NCBI GenBank assembly: GCA_002307245.1
Contig: DBTW01000020.1
Span: 1 to 13,796 of the forward strand
Direction of reading: 5' to 3'
DNA: 13,796 nt
Origin: Spirochaetaceae bacterium UBA1306
GTDB taxonomy: Bacteria > Spirochaetota > Spirochaetia > Treponematales > Rectinemataceae
The notes beneath the pieces are model-generated. The model made no database searches, was not told the DNA's origin, and saw nothing but the letters and a program-made list of their open reading frames with translations. This document shows positions 1 to 7,106 of this stretch, piece by piece. Positions within the stretch are counted from its first letter, which is position 1. Each line of letters opens with the position of its first letter. The translations under genes and the position numbers were made by a program.

Positions 1-1428
1 CAGGGCGCTCGCCAGGACGATGCCCTCGGCGTCGCGCTCGAGCTCGTCGGCGACGCGGTACTTGAGGACGCGGCCGCCCTCCCCCGCCCAGTCGCCTCCG
101 TCCATGGCGGAAAGGTCGATGGTCAAGAGGACGGCGCGGAGCCGGCCCGGAGGGGCGGTCGAGCCGAGGAGCCCGAGGACGCCGCGGAGCTCGTCGGCTT
201 CTATGCGCTCGCCCTCGAGGAAGCGCAGGACGAGCTCGTGCTTGATGATCGGCTTGTTGGCGTCGACCGTGGCCTCGAGCTCGCCCATGCGGCTCGAGAT
301 GCCGGAGAGGGCTTCGCCGATGACGCGGTACTCGTCCGTCCGGGCGCCCGGCTCGGGCAGCTCCACGCCGGACAGGGAGCGGAGGCGGCCGACGAGCAGG
401 GCCAGGGGGTTGTAGATGCCGGTGGCCGCGAAGAAGGCCGCGAGGGCGCCCAGCCCTATGGCCAGGGCGCAGATGGCGAGGATCGCGAGGCGGATCGCGT
501 CGCCCTTGCGGTAGAGCTGCGAAGCGCGCACGAGGTTGACGAGGTACCAGCCCGAGTCCTCGAGGGGCAGGACCGAGAGGAGCTCCGAGCCTCCCTTCAG
601 CGAGACGGCCGCGCCGGATCCGCCCGCGGCGCCGCCCGCGACGGCCTCGCGGAGGGAGGCCTCCGTCTCCGCGTCCCAGGGCGGGTCCGCCTGCGAGCCG
701 ATGTAGGCGCCCGAGGATCGCGACATGAGGGCGGTCCGCCCGCCCTCGGCCGGCGCCAGCCGGGCCATAATCCCGCGCAGGGCCTCGGCGCGGAAGTCCA
801 CGCAGACGACCACCGAGCAGTCCTCGGCGTTCGAGAGGATGGGATAGCATCGATAGGAGCGGAAGAGCCTCATCGCTGGGACGCCGAAGTAGGCCGGCCG
901 CTCGTAGACCGTCCAGGCGCTGTGGCCTCCCGAGGCGAGCAGGTCCGAGAGCCAACGCTTGCCGCCGCCCCGCAGGGCGCTATCCTCGTCGGCCTGGAAG
1001 CCCGAGGAGGAGACGAGCAGCCCGGACTGCACGTAGTAGAGGTGGACGCCCTCGATCTTCTCGTAGTAGTGGGCCGCTATGTCGTTGAGGATGCGGTAGC
1101 TGGAGTAGACCTTGCTGGCCTGGCCCGGCAGGCCCTCCTCGGGGGCGAGCAGCTCCTCGCTCCGCTGCGAGAGCAAGGAGTCCAGCTCTTGGTACACGAT
1201 CGTCGAGGCGTCGAGCACCTGGCTGGAAAGTTCCTTCTCGATGTTCTTGAGGTAGAGCAGATGGAAGCCGTAGAGCTCCTTGTTGAAGACATCCTTGAAG
1301 TAGAGGTAGGAGACGCCGGAGACCGTCGCGGCGACGAGAGCGACCAGGATGACGTACGATACCACCAGCCTATGGAAGACCGAGGGTATGCGCGACAGCA
1401 CGCGGGCCGCCCTATCGTTGATCGACAT
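1..1428 (-). CDS. Membrane-bound sensor-regulator, AraC/YesN-type (3'-truncated by window edge)
   Basis: The reading frame opens at an ATG (1426-1428) and stays open for exactly 476 codons to base 1, so the C-terminus lies outside the window. Seen: a positively charged N-terminus, a first membrane segment at about residues 21-43, an extracytoplasmic region (about 44-310) with a Cache-like pattern, a second membrane segment (about 311-335), a short HAMP-like stretch, then a cytoplasmic part containing KHELVLRFLEGE (about residues 420-430). Known: this layout is typical of the large AraC-family regulators with an extracytoplasmic sensor domain that control sugar operons in Firmicutes and spirochaetes. 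The DNA-binding HTH pair would be off-window, so the AraC assignment is inferred; a histidine kinase is the main alternative. Only 6 bases separate it from the stop of the upstream fusion gene and no good Shine-Dalgarno is visible, which suggests translational coupling. Its likely role is sensing mannan-derived sugars. Confidence 0.72.
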   Translation of the reverse strand, partial: MSINDRAARVLSRIPSVFHRLVVSYVILVALVAATVSGVSYLYFKDVFNKELYGFHLLYLKNIEKELSSQVLDASTIVYQELDSLLSQRSEELLAPEEGLPGQASKVYSSYRILNDIAAHYYEKIEGVHLYYVQSGLLVSSSGFQADEDSALRGGGKRWLSDLLASGGHSAWTVYERPAYFGVPAMRLFRSYRCYPILSNAEDCSVVVCVDFRAEALRGIMARLAPAEGGRTALMSRSSGAYIGSQADPPWDAETEASLREAVAGGAAGGSGAAVSLKGGSELLSVLPLEDSGWYLVNLVRASQLYRKGDAIRLAILAICALAIGLGALAAFFAATGIYNPLALLVGRLRSLSGVELPEPGARTDEYRVIGEALSGISSRMGELEATVDANKPIIKHELVLRFLEGERIEADELRGVLGLLGSTAPPGRLRAVLLTIDLSAMDGGDWAGEGGRVLKYRVADELERDAEGIVLASAL

Positions 1429-1434
1429 GGCGCG

Positions 1435-3891
1435 CTAGGCCGTGCCCCTGGGCCTCGCGTTGCGCCGGATGAGGGCGATGCGCGACTCCACGCTCGCCTT
1501 GGAGCGCAGGCCGTCGGGCGGGGTGTTGCGGACGTAGTCCAGCATGCGGCCCACGCTCGATTCCGCCACGTGGAGCCTCGTGTCGCTCGAGGCGTAGTAG
1601 ATGAGCAGGCGGCCGTTGGGGTCGGCTATCGCGCCGTTCGTGAACACGACGTTGGATACGTCCCCGACGCGCTCGTCGCCCTGGGGCGCTATGAGATAGC
1701 CGCCCGGGCTGCAGATCACCCTGGCCGGGTCCGACAGGGAAGCGAGGAAGGCGTAGACCACGTAGCGCAGGCCCGCCGCGGTGTTGCGCACGCCATGGGC
1801 GATGTGGAGCCAGCCCTCGCTCGTCTTGATCGGAGGGGCGCCGGCGCCGTTCTTCACTTCCTTGATCGTGTGGTAGAGCTTGGGATCGAGGACCGCCTCG
1901 CCCTCGACGCGGGCGCCCACCATGGAGTCCGCATATCCGACGCAGATCCCGCCGCCGGTACCCGTCTCGATGAAGCCATCCTGGGGCCTCGTATAGAGGA
2001 GGTACTTCCCCTTGACGAATTCCGGATGGAGCGCGACGTTGCGCTGCTGGGCCGAGGCGGTCTCGAGGTCGGGCAGGCGCTCCCAGGACTCGAGGTCCTT
2101 GGTGCGCACGATGCCCGCCGAGGCCGTGGCCATGGACGTATCGCCGGCCGGGGCGGCGGGGTCCTTGCGCTCGGCGCAGAAGATGCCGTAGATCCAGCCG
2201 TCCTCGTGCGCGGTGAGGCGCATATCGTAGACGTTGGTCTCAGGCCCCCCCGGGCCGCCCGAGTCCCCGAGGAGGAGGGGCTCGCCGACGAAGCGGAAGC
2301 TGTCGACGCCATTGGGGCTCTCGGCGATCGCGAAGAAGCTCTTGCGGTCGGCCCCCTCGACCCTGGCCACGAGGTAGTACTTACCCCCGCGCTCGATGGC
2401 GCCGGCGTTGAACACCGCGTTGATCCCGAGCCGCTCCATGAAGTAGGGGTTGGTCCGGCGGTCGAGGTCGTAGCGCCACTCGAGGGGCACGTGCTCGGCC
2501 GTCAGCGCGGGGTAGCGATAGCGCCAAAAGACGCCGTTGCCGGGCTCGATCCTCTTGTTCTTCCTCGTCGCCAGGGCCTCGTATTCCCTGCGCAGGAGCT
2601 TCTCCCTCGCGCGCGCATCGCGCCTGTCCGCATCGCCCATGGAGCCGTCCTCGCCGCGCAGCCTCTCGGCGCGGCCCAGGATCTCCAGGCACGCGCGGCC
2701 GTTATGATAGCAGGCCTTCCATAGGCCGCCCTTAGGCAGGCTGAGGTCGGGCTTCCCCTCGGCGGAGACGCCCCAGAACCATTCGCCGTCCCGGTGATCG
2801 ATCACTTTCTCGTCGATATAGTCCCAGAGGCGCAAGGCGGCCTCGAGGTAGCGGCCCTCGCCCGACTCCATCCAGGCGTCGGCGCAACCCACGAGGGCCT
2901 CGACCTGGACCCACCAGTCGCGCTGCGGATCGAGGCGGTCGGAGGAACTCTCGTGGGGCAGGGAGCCGCCGTGCTCCGCCAGCACGGGGAGGATGCCCTC
3001 GCGGGCCGCGCGGATCGCGCCGCGGACCGAGTCGGGCGCCGCCTCGGCCGAGCCGTAGGCCAGCTCGGCCGCCTCCGTCATGAGCCAGGCGGACTCGATG
3101 TCGTGGCCCCAGGAAACGCGGTCGGCCTGGCTGACCCACGCACGGTCGAAGTAGAGGCTGGTATTGGGCTTTTGCCCGAAGACGCGGTAGGCGTAGGTCT
3201 CGAGGAGGGAAGTGAGGGAGGAGCGGACTCCCGCGTCGCGCGAGGCCCGGTACAGGTTGGACAGGGCCTCGAGGACGTGGAGGTTCGTGTTCATCGACTT
3301 GTCGCAGGGGATGTCCGCCGGGCTGAGGGCGAAGCGGATGGGCTTCGTCCAGCCGCGATCGCAGGCCTCGAAATAGCCGCCGAGCTCCCGGTCCCGAGCG
3401 ACGCCCTCGAGGAGGGCGTAGGTCTCGAGTGCCAGGTCCAGGGCGGGCGCCTCGCCCGAGGCGAGGTAGTACTCGGAGAGGGCGTAGATGGCGAAAGCCT
3501 GGCCATAGACCATCTTCACGTCGACCTGCGGGACCGCGGCCTTGCCGGGCTCCTGGTCCACCACCCACCAGAAGCCGCCGCGCTCGGCGTCGCGTTGGCC
3601 GCCCGCGAGGTAGCCGTAGGCCGCCCGCGCCGCCTCCAGGTACTCCTCTTTCGCATAACGCGCGTAGGCCGCGGAGTAGGCCCAGAGGAATCGGGAGTGC
3701 ATCACCAGGCCCTTGGGGGCGGCCGCGTCGAAGCTGCGGTCGTTGCGCACGAGACCGTAGAAGCCGCCCCGCTCGCGGTCGACGTAGGGCAGCCAGAAGG
3801 GCAGGATGTCCGACTCGAGCTCGGCCCTCATCCTCGCGGCCAAGCCGTGGAAGGCGGCGATGTCCGCCGTCGCGTACTTCATAGAAGCCAT
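1435..3891 (-). CDS. Fusion enzyme: cellobiose/mannobiose 2-epimerase + GH130_1 4-O-beta-D-mannosyl-D-glucose phosphorylase
   Basis: This 818-residue protein joins two enzymes. Residues about 6-410 are an AGE-family cellobiose 2-epimerase, with the family signatures DKSMNTNLH (His205), SWGHDIESAW (His263) and WKACYHNGR (His396), which carry the catalytic histidines. Residues about 425-815 closely resemble the Bacteroides fragilis 4-O-beta-D-mannosyl-D-glucose phosphorylase, with GNGVFWRYRYP, NAVFNAGAI, NVYDMRLTAHEDGW (catalytic Asp556), YTRPQDGFIETG and YYASSDTRLHVA. The epimerase converts beta-1,4-mannobiose to mannosyl-glucose; the phosphorylase splits that with phosphate into alpha-mannose-1-phosphate and glucose. 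No signal peptide is seen, so it acts in the cytoplasm. The frame extends to 3903, but the ATG at 3891 has a GGGG/GGA site 5-6 bases upstream and is preferred; the ATG at 3882 is another option. It follows the GH130 oligosaccharide phosphorylase. An internal ATG with a ribosome site lies at the domain junction (2640). Separately encoded in the systems I know. Confidence 0.93.
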   Translation of the reverse strand: MASMKYATADIAAFHGLAARMRAELESDILPFWLPYVDRERGGFYGLVRNDRSFDAAAPKGLVMHSRFLWAYSAAYARYAKEEYLEAARAAYGYLAGGQRDAERGGFWWVVDQEPGKAAVPQVDVKMVYGQAFAIYALSEYYLASGEAPALDLALETYALLEGVARDRELGGYFEACDRGWTKPIRFALSPADIPCDKSMNTNLHVLEALSNLYRASRDAGVRSSLTSLLETYAYRVFGQKPNTSLYFDRAWVSQADRVSWGHDIESAWLMTEAAELAYGSAEAAPDSVRGAIRAAREGILPVLAEHGGSLPHESSSDRLDPQRDWWVQVEALVGCADAWMESGEGRYLEAALRLWDYIDEKVIDHRDGEWFWGVSAEGKPDLSLPKGGLWKACYHNGRACLEILGRAERLRGEDGSMGDADRRDARAREKLLRREYEALATRKNKRIEPGNGVFWRYRYPALTAEHVPLEWRYDLDRRTNPYFMERLGINAVFNAGAIERGGKYYLVARVEGADRKSFFAIAESPNGVDSFRFVGEPLLLGDSGGPGGPETNVYDMRLTAHEDGWIYGIFCAERKDPAAPAGDTSMATASAGIVRTKDLESWERLPDLETASAQQRNVALHPEFVKGKYLLYTRPQDGFIETGTGGGICVGYADSMVGARVEGEAVLDPKLYHTIKEVKNGAGAPPIKTSEGWLHIAHGVRNTAAGLRYVVYAFLASLSDPARVICSPGGYLIAPQGDERVGDVSNVVFTNGAIADPNGRLLIYYASSDTRLHVAESSVGRMLDYVRNTPPDGLRSKASVESRIALIRRNARPRGTA
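2641..2652 (-). promoter_or_regulatory. Internal ribosome-binding site at the epimerase/phosphorylase junction
   Basis: On the minus strand GAGGA (2652-2648) precedes an in-frame ATG (2640-2638) by 7 bases, exactly where the epimerase domain ends and the phosphorylase domain begins. Translation from here would give a 401-residue stand-alone GH130_1 enzyme, close to the usual length of about 390. It may be a relic of two separate genes or a working second start; sequence alone cannot tell. Confidence 0.45.
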
Positions 3892-3942
3892 ATGCATCCC
3901 CATGTCAAAAGGTTTTCGCCGAGGCGAATCGGGCTACCGCCG

Positions 3943-4965
3943 CTATCCCCGATACTCTTCCGCGTCGCCGGGGACGAGCTCCGAATCAGCCTTGATGTGG
4001 GCCACCAGCTCGTCGGCCTGGGCGTAGGCCAAGGCCAGGTTCGTGTCGGCCGCGCCATAGTAGATGGCAAGCCGGCCCGTGCCGGCGTCGCAGAGCGTGG
4101 CGCAGGGGAAGGCCACGTTGGGCACGAAGCCCGCGGTCTCGTAGGGCATCTCGGGGGTGAGGAGGTAGTCGCGCGTGCGGTACAGGACCTTCGAGGGCCT
4201 CTCGAGGTCCAGGAGCGCGGCGCCGAAGCTGTAGACGAAGCCGTTGCAGGTGCCCGAGACGCCGTGGTAGAGCAGGAGCCAGCCCTCGTCCGTCTCGATG
4301 GGCACGGCGCCGGCGCCGATCTTGGTGCCCTGCCACCAGCCCGAGCCGCCCTTGCTCATCACCTTGCGGTGCCGGCCCCAGTGCACGAGGTCGGGGCTCT
4401 CGGAAAGGTAGATGTCGCCGAAGGGCGTGTGCGCCGGGTCGCTCGGCCGGTGCAGCATAAGGTACATGCCCCCGACCTTGCGCGGAAAGAGCACGCCGTT
4501 GCGGTTGTAGGGATAACTCGGGTTCTCGAGCCGCGTGAAGCTCTCGAAGTCGTCGGTGACGCCCAGGCCGAGGGAGGCCCCGGAAAAGTCGCAGCACCAG
4601 ACGACGTAGTAGCGGCCGTCGAGCTTGACGACGCGGGGGTCATAGGCGTAGGCGGGCTGGAAGTCTCGGCCCTCCTCGTCCTTCCATCTGATGAGCTCGT
4701 CGCGGATCTCCCAACGCAGGCCGTCCTTGGAAAAGCCCGCGTGGAGCTGGGCGCGGCCGTTGCGGTGATCGGCGCGGAACACCCCGGCGTAGCCCCCCTT
4801 CCAGGGCACGACGGCGGAGTTGTAGACGCGAGCGCAGCTCGGAGTGGGATTCCAGCCGATGAGCGGGTTCCCGCTGTGCCTCCATATTACGGAAGAGCAG
4901 CCCGCGGGCCTCTCTTCCCAGGGCATTCCCGGCAGGCTATCGCCGACGATCCTCAGTTTGGGCAT
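3943..4965 (-). CDS. GH130 beta-1,4-mannooligosaccharide phosphorylase (TM1225-like)
   Basis: The 340-residue protein matches the Thermotoga maritima TM1225 type of GH130 enzyme along its whole length: MPWEERP near the start, ARVYNSAVVPW, FQPAYAYDPRVVK with the catalytic Asp109, YPYNRNGVLFPRK, HTPFGDIYLSESP, GWLLLYHGV, and a YYGAADT block at the C-terminus. These enzymes remove a mannosyl unit from the non-reducing end of beta-1,4-mannooligosaccharides using inorganic phosphate, giving alpha-mannose-1-phosphate. No signal peptide, so cytoplasmic. The frame extends to an ATG at 5001 that overlaps the preceding stop (ATGATG). The ATG at 4965 is preferred because AGGTGG sits about 4-5 bases upstream and the homologue starts at the matching place. 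The gene sits between the PH-domain membrane protein and the fusion enzyme that handles the resulting disaccharide. Exact chain-length or linkage preference (1,4 against 1,2) is inferred from similarity and operon context. Confidence 0.92.
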   Translation of the reverse strand: MPKLRIVGDSLPGMPWEERPAGCSSVIWRHSGNPLIGWNPTPSCARVYNSAVVPWKGGYAGVFRADHRNGRAQLHAGFSKDGLRWEIRDELIRWKDEEGRDFQPAYAYDPRVVKLDGRYYVVWCCDFSGASLGLGVTDDFESFTRLENPSYPYNRNGVLFPRKVGGMYLMLHRPSDPAHTPFGDIYLSESPDLVHWGRHRKVMSKGGSGWWQGTKIGAGAVPIETDEGWLLLYHGVSGTCNGFVYSFGAALLDLERPSKVLYRTRDYLLTPEMPYETAGFVPNVAFPCATLCDAGTGRLAIYYGAADTNLALAYAQADELVAHIKADSELVPGDAEEYRG

Positions 4966-4997
4966 ATGAACCACCTGTTCTCGGTTGCTTTCCGGCA

Positions 4998-5477
4998 TCA
5001 TCGCATCCCGAGCTTGATCGCGTTATAGAGGAGCTGGTCCTTGTCGCGCGAGCCCAGGCTGATGGCGTAGCTCTTATCGTCCGTCTTCACGGTTATGTAT
5101 GAAACGTTGGGCGTCTTGAGGAAGACCCTCGTCAGGCCGAGGCCGTCGACCTCGTAATTGCCCTCGCGGAAAAGGCCGAAGGCGTCGTTGCCGAAGACGC
5201 GCCGCCCCGTGGCGATGGGCGTCTCCTCGAAGCTCGCCTCGCGGATCTCGGAGAGCTCGAGGCTGTAGCCGAAAAGGGCTCGGACGCGCAGCTCGCCGCC
5301 GGACACGGAGGCCGGATCGGTGGCGAGCTCGACGCCGACATAGACCCCGAGGATGGCCGCGACGGCGATGACGATCCAGAGAGAGATGCGGTTGGCCTGC
5401 CGGCGGCTATAGATGGCGTTGCGCGCGCCGTTTCCACGCGCCGCTTCCGCGCTTTTCAGGAGACTCTTCTTGGCCAT
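4998..5477 (-). CDS. Small single-pass membrane protein with bacterial PH-like domain (bPH_5 type)
   Basis: A 159-residue protein starting at the ATG at 5477, 5 bases after the stop of the aldose epimerase gene, with GAGAG just upstream. Residues 1-31 are basic (MAKKSLLKS...) and residues about 32-51 form one hydrophobic membrane segment (ISLWIVIAVAAILGVYVGVE). The rest is mostly beta: FGYSLELSEIREASF, then GNDAFGLFREGNYEVDGLG, FLKTPNVSYITVKTDDKSY and a final helix DQLLYNAIKLG. That order matches the small bacterial PH-like domain of Pfam PF10882 (bPH_5). Function in the family is not established; this copy is probably anchored with the domain on one membrane face. The open frame continues upstream to 6281, but that part is a shadow of the epimerase gene. 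Its place within a sugar operon is unexplained. Confidence 0.8.
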   Translation of the reverse strand: MAKKSLLKSAEAARGNGARNAIYSRRQANRISLWIVIAVAAILGVYVGVELATDPASVSGGELRVRALFGYSLELSEIREASFEETPIATGRRVFGNDAFGLFREGNYEVDGLGLTRVFLKTPNVSYITVKTDDKSYAISLGSRDKDQLLYNAIKLGMR

Positions 5478-5482
5478 GGCTC

Positions 5483-6376
5483 TCAGCCTATCCTGATCGA
5501 GTAGGCCGAGCGGAAGACGCTGCCCGCCGAAAGGGCGAGGGCCGCCTCCTTGCGCTCGAGGTCCTGGGTCGAGCCGGCCAGGGCCATGATGCCGTACCAG
5601 GGCTCGATGCAGACGAAGGGCACGTCGCCAGCGGCGGCTCCTCCGGCGGCGCCCTTCGGGGACCAGATGCCGAGCTGGGGGAAGCCAGGGAAGCTCAGCT
5701 CGACGAAACGTCCCGAGACGCGGCTCTTCAAGGTCACCTTGCGCGAGACGTGATCCTTGAGGACGATGGCCCCGCGCTCGAAGAGATCGGGCGTAACCTG
5801 GACGGAGGAGGCGCCATCGAGGAAGCGCGAGGTCTCCCCGGAGCGGAGATTGTCGGAATTCAGGTAATGCCTGTCCACGGTCTCGGGCTTCTCGAAGACG
5901 AGGTCGTAGTCGCTCCGACGCTCGCCCTCGATTATGGGGGCGCGGAAGGCCGGGTGGGCGCCGATGGAGAAGGTCATGCGCTTGCGGTCCGCGTTGACCA
6001 GCTCGTAGCCCACCTCGAGCTTGCTGCCTTTGACCTTGTAGGTGACCGCGAGCTTGAATTTGAAGGGATAGAGCGCGAGGCTCGACTCGTCGGCGTCGAA
6101 TTCGCAGCGTAGGACGTCCGGCCCCTGGGGCAGGAGGCGGAACTCGAGCTCCTTGGCGAAACCGTGATTGGCGAGCCTGTAGGTAGAGCCTTCGTAGGCG
6201 TAGCTGCCGCCGGGCAGCCCGCCGACGACGGGGAAGAGCAGGGGCGAGCGCCGGGCCCAGAAGGCGGGGTCCCCCTGCCAAAGGTACTCGACACCCCGCG
6301 CGTCCTTTATGCTCTGGAGCTCGGCTCCCTTGGAGGTGACGGCGACTTCGATCTCGTCGGACTTGATGGTTAACAT
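5483..6376 (-). CDS. Aldose 1-epimerase family protein (LacX-like mutarotase)
   Basis: The 297-residue protein has the galactose-mutarotase-like beta-sandwich pattern of the LacX group: an N-terminal strand and GAEL turn (SKGAELQSIK), an aromatic strand YLWQGDPAFWARRSPLLFP, NHGFAK (His71), SIGAHPAFRAP (His141) and CIEPWYG with the candidate catalytic Glu258. Mutarotases interconvert alpha and beta anomers of free sugars. Here the substrates would be the reducing ends of glucose, mannose or mannosyl-disaccharides made by the neighbouring phosphorylases. The frame opens at a GTG at 6409, one base after the stop of the CNB gene, but the family starts right at the first strand, so the ATG at 6376 is chosen. 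Neither start has a clear Shine-Dalgarno. A TATACT (6389-6384) sits 7 bases ahead of the ATG, so an extra leaderless transcript is possible, although no good -35 accompanies it. Confidence 0.88.
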   Translation of the reverse strand: MLTIKSDEIEVAVTSKGAELQSIKDARGVEYLWQGDPAFWARRSPLLFPVVGGLPGGSYAYEGSTYRLANHGFAKELEFRLLPQGPDVLRCEFDADESSLALYPFKFKLAVTYKVKGSKLEVGYELVNADRKRMTFSIGAHPAFRAPIIEGERRSDYDLVFEKPETVDRHYLNSDNLRSGETSRFLDGASSVQVTPDLFERGAIVLKDHVSRKVTLKSRVSGRFVELSFPGFPQLGIWSPKGAAGGAAAGDVPFVCIEPWYGIMALAGSTQDLERKEAALALSAGSVFRSAYSIRIG

Positions 6377-6410
6377 GGAGGCGAGTATACGGCCGGCCGG
6401 CCCTTCCACG

Positions 6411-6878
6411 CTAGTCAGTCGGGGGCGCCCCGCGGCCCCGAGGCTTGACCCTGGAGTCCACCATGATGGCGTCCATGCGCCTGAGGCGTCGGGAAAGGTC
6501 GCGGGCGAGGTTCATCACGATCATGGCGAAGGCCCGCATGCTCCGCTTGGAGAGCTCGTGCAGGGCGCGGTTGGATATCGTGGCGACAGTCGAAGGCTCG
6601 AGGGCCCGGACCGTGGCCACGGCCGGCATCACGTCGAGGAATTCCATCTCGCCGAAGGTGTCGCCCGCGACGAGGGTCGCGATCTGGACCCCGTCCTTCT
6701 CTATCTCGACCTTGCCTTCCAGGATGAAGTAGACGCAATCGTTGGGACTGCCCTCGGCCATGACGACGGCGCCCGCCTCGAAGGCGGCCGTGCCCATGAG
6801 GGGCCGCAGGGACTCGATCTCGTCGGGCAGGAGTCCGCCGAAAAACGAATAGTCCTTGAATGCCGACGCTTCGATCAC
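6411..6878 (-). CDS. Stand-alone cyclic nucleotide-binding-fold protein with altered phosphate cassette
   Basis: A 155-residue protein starting at GTG 6878, supported by GGAGG 6 bases upstream. Residues about 10-120 form a CNB (Crp/Fnr sensor) beta-roll: FFGGLLPDEIESLRPLM, a glycine turn AEGSPNDCVYFILEGKVEIE, and the phosphate-binding cassette GDTFGEMEFLDVMPAVATV. No HTH follows; the last 35 residues are basic and contain RRLRRMD, so this is not a DNA-binding Crp protein. In E. coli CAP the cassette reads FIGE...ERSAWV, with Arg82 and Ser83 gripping the cyclic phosphate. Here the same columns hold Ala86 and Val87, while Glu77 is kept. Canonical cAMP or cGMP binding is therefore doubtful. It is the first gene of the mannan operon, with its own promoter upstream, and its stop abuts the aldose epimerase frame. 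Small CNB-only proteins of this kind are common in spirochaetes (general knowledge); the partner is unknown. Confidence 0.85.
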   Translation of the reverse strand: MIEASAFKDYSFFGGLLPDEIESLRPLMGTAAFEAGAVVMAEGSPNDCVYFILEGKVEIEKDGVQIATLVAGDTFGEMEFLDVMPAVATVRALEPSTVATISNRALHELSKRSMRAFAMIVMNLARDLSRRLRRMDAIMVDSRVKPRGRGAPPTD

Positions 6879-6933
6879 TGCCGTCCTCCGGGTGCTTGTC
6901 TTCGCGAGCTCTGGACGCCGCGAAGGCTATGCA

Positions 6934-6962
6934 AAAATAGCATGCCGCGCAGTGGGGGACAA
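6934..6962 (-). promoter_or_regulatory. Candidate sigma-70 promoter for the mannan operon
   Basis: Read on the minus strand, TTGTCC (6962-6957) and TATTTT (6939-6934) are separated by 17 bases, which predicts a start near 6927 and a leader of about 50 bases before the GTG at 6878. The -10 lies within an imperfect inverted repeat (GGCTATGC / GCATGCC around AAAAATA, plus strand 6925-6946) that could be a regulator site. Sequence-based prediction only. Confidence 0.5.
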
Positions 6963-6997
6963 TACGTAGTTTATCAAAGCCTGTAGGAAGGAAGTGA

Positions 6998-7057
6998 ATG
7001 ACAAGTGGTACGAAACATATTGATCCATATGAATTTTACGAGTGGGACAGCTCCTAA
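6998..7057 (+). CDS. Possible 19-residue small protein or leader peptide
   Basis: ATG at 6998 to TAA at 7055-7057 encodes MTSGTKHIDPYEFYEWDSS. A strong Shine-Dalgarno-like run, AGGAAGGAAG (6985-6994), lies just upstream (AGGA at 6989-6992, 5 bases from the ATG). Straight after it, GCTCC and GGAG flank an A-rich loop (7050-7067), a weak hairpin. No homology is recognised. An overlapping frame (ATG 7029 to TAG 7107) encodes 26 residues, so neither is certain. It could be a remnant of a larger inserted gene. Low confidence that it is translated. Confidence 0.22.
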   Translation: MTSGTKHIDPYEFYEWDSS

Positions 7058-7106
7058 AAATGGGAGTAGCCGGTTAGAAAGATCACAATCTTCCACAACT
7101 ATTATC

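Noticed and set aside
238..2724. 828-codon open frame on the plus strand
   Set aside because: It lies antisense to the sensor-regulator and the fusion enzyme. Its translation has no domain pattern and is rich in Arg, Gly, Val, Glu and Asp, typical of the complement of high-GC genes.
2794..5028. 744-codon open frame on the plus strand
   Set aside because: Antisense to the fusion enzyme and the GH130 gene, both of which have clear catalytic motifs. No recognisable fold in the translation.
4998..6281. 427-codon minus-strand frame as one protein
   Set aside because: The first two thirds are an out-of-frame, Arg/Pro-rich shadow of the aldose epimerase gene. Only the last 159 codons, from ATG 5477, look like a real protein.
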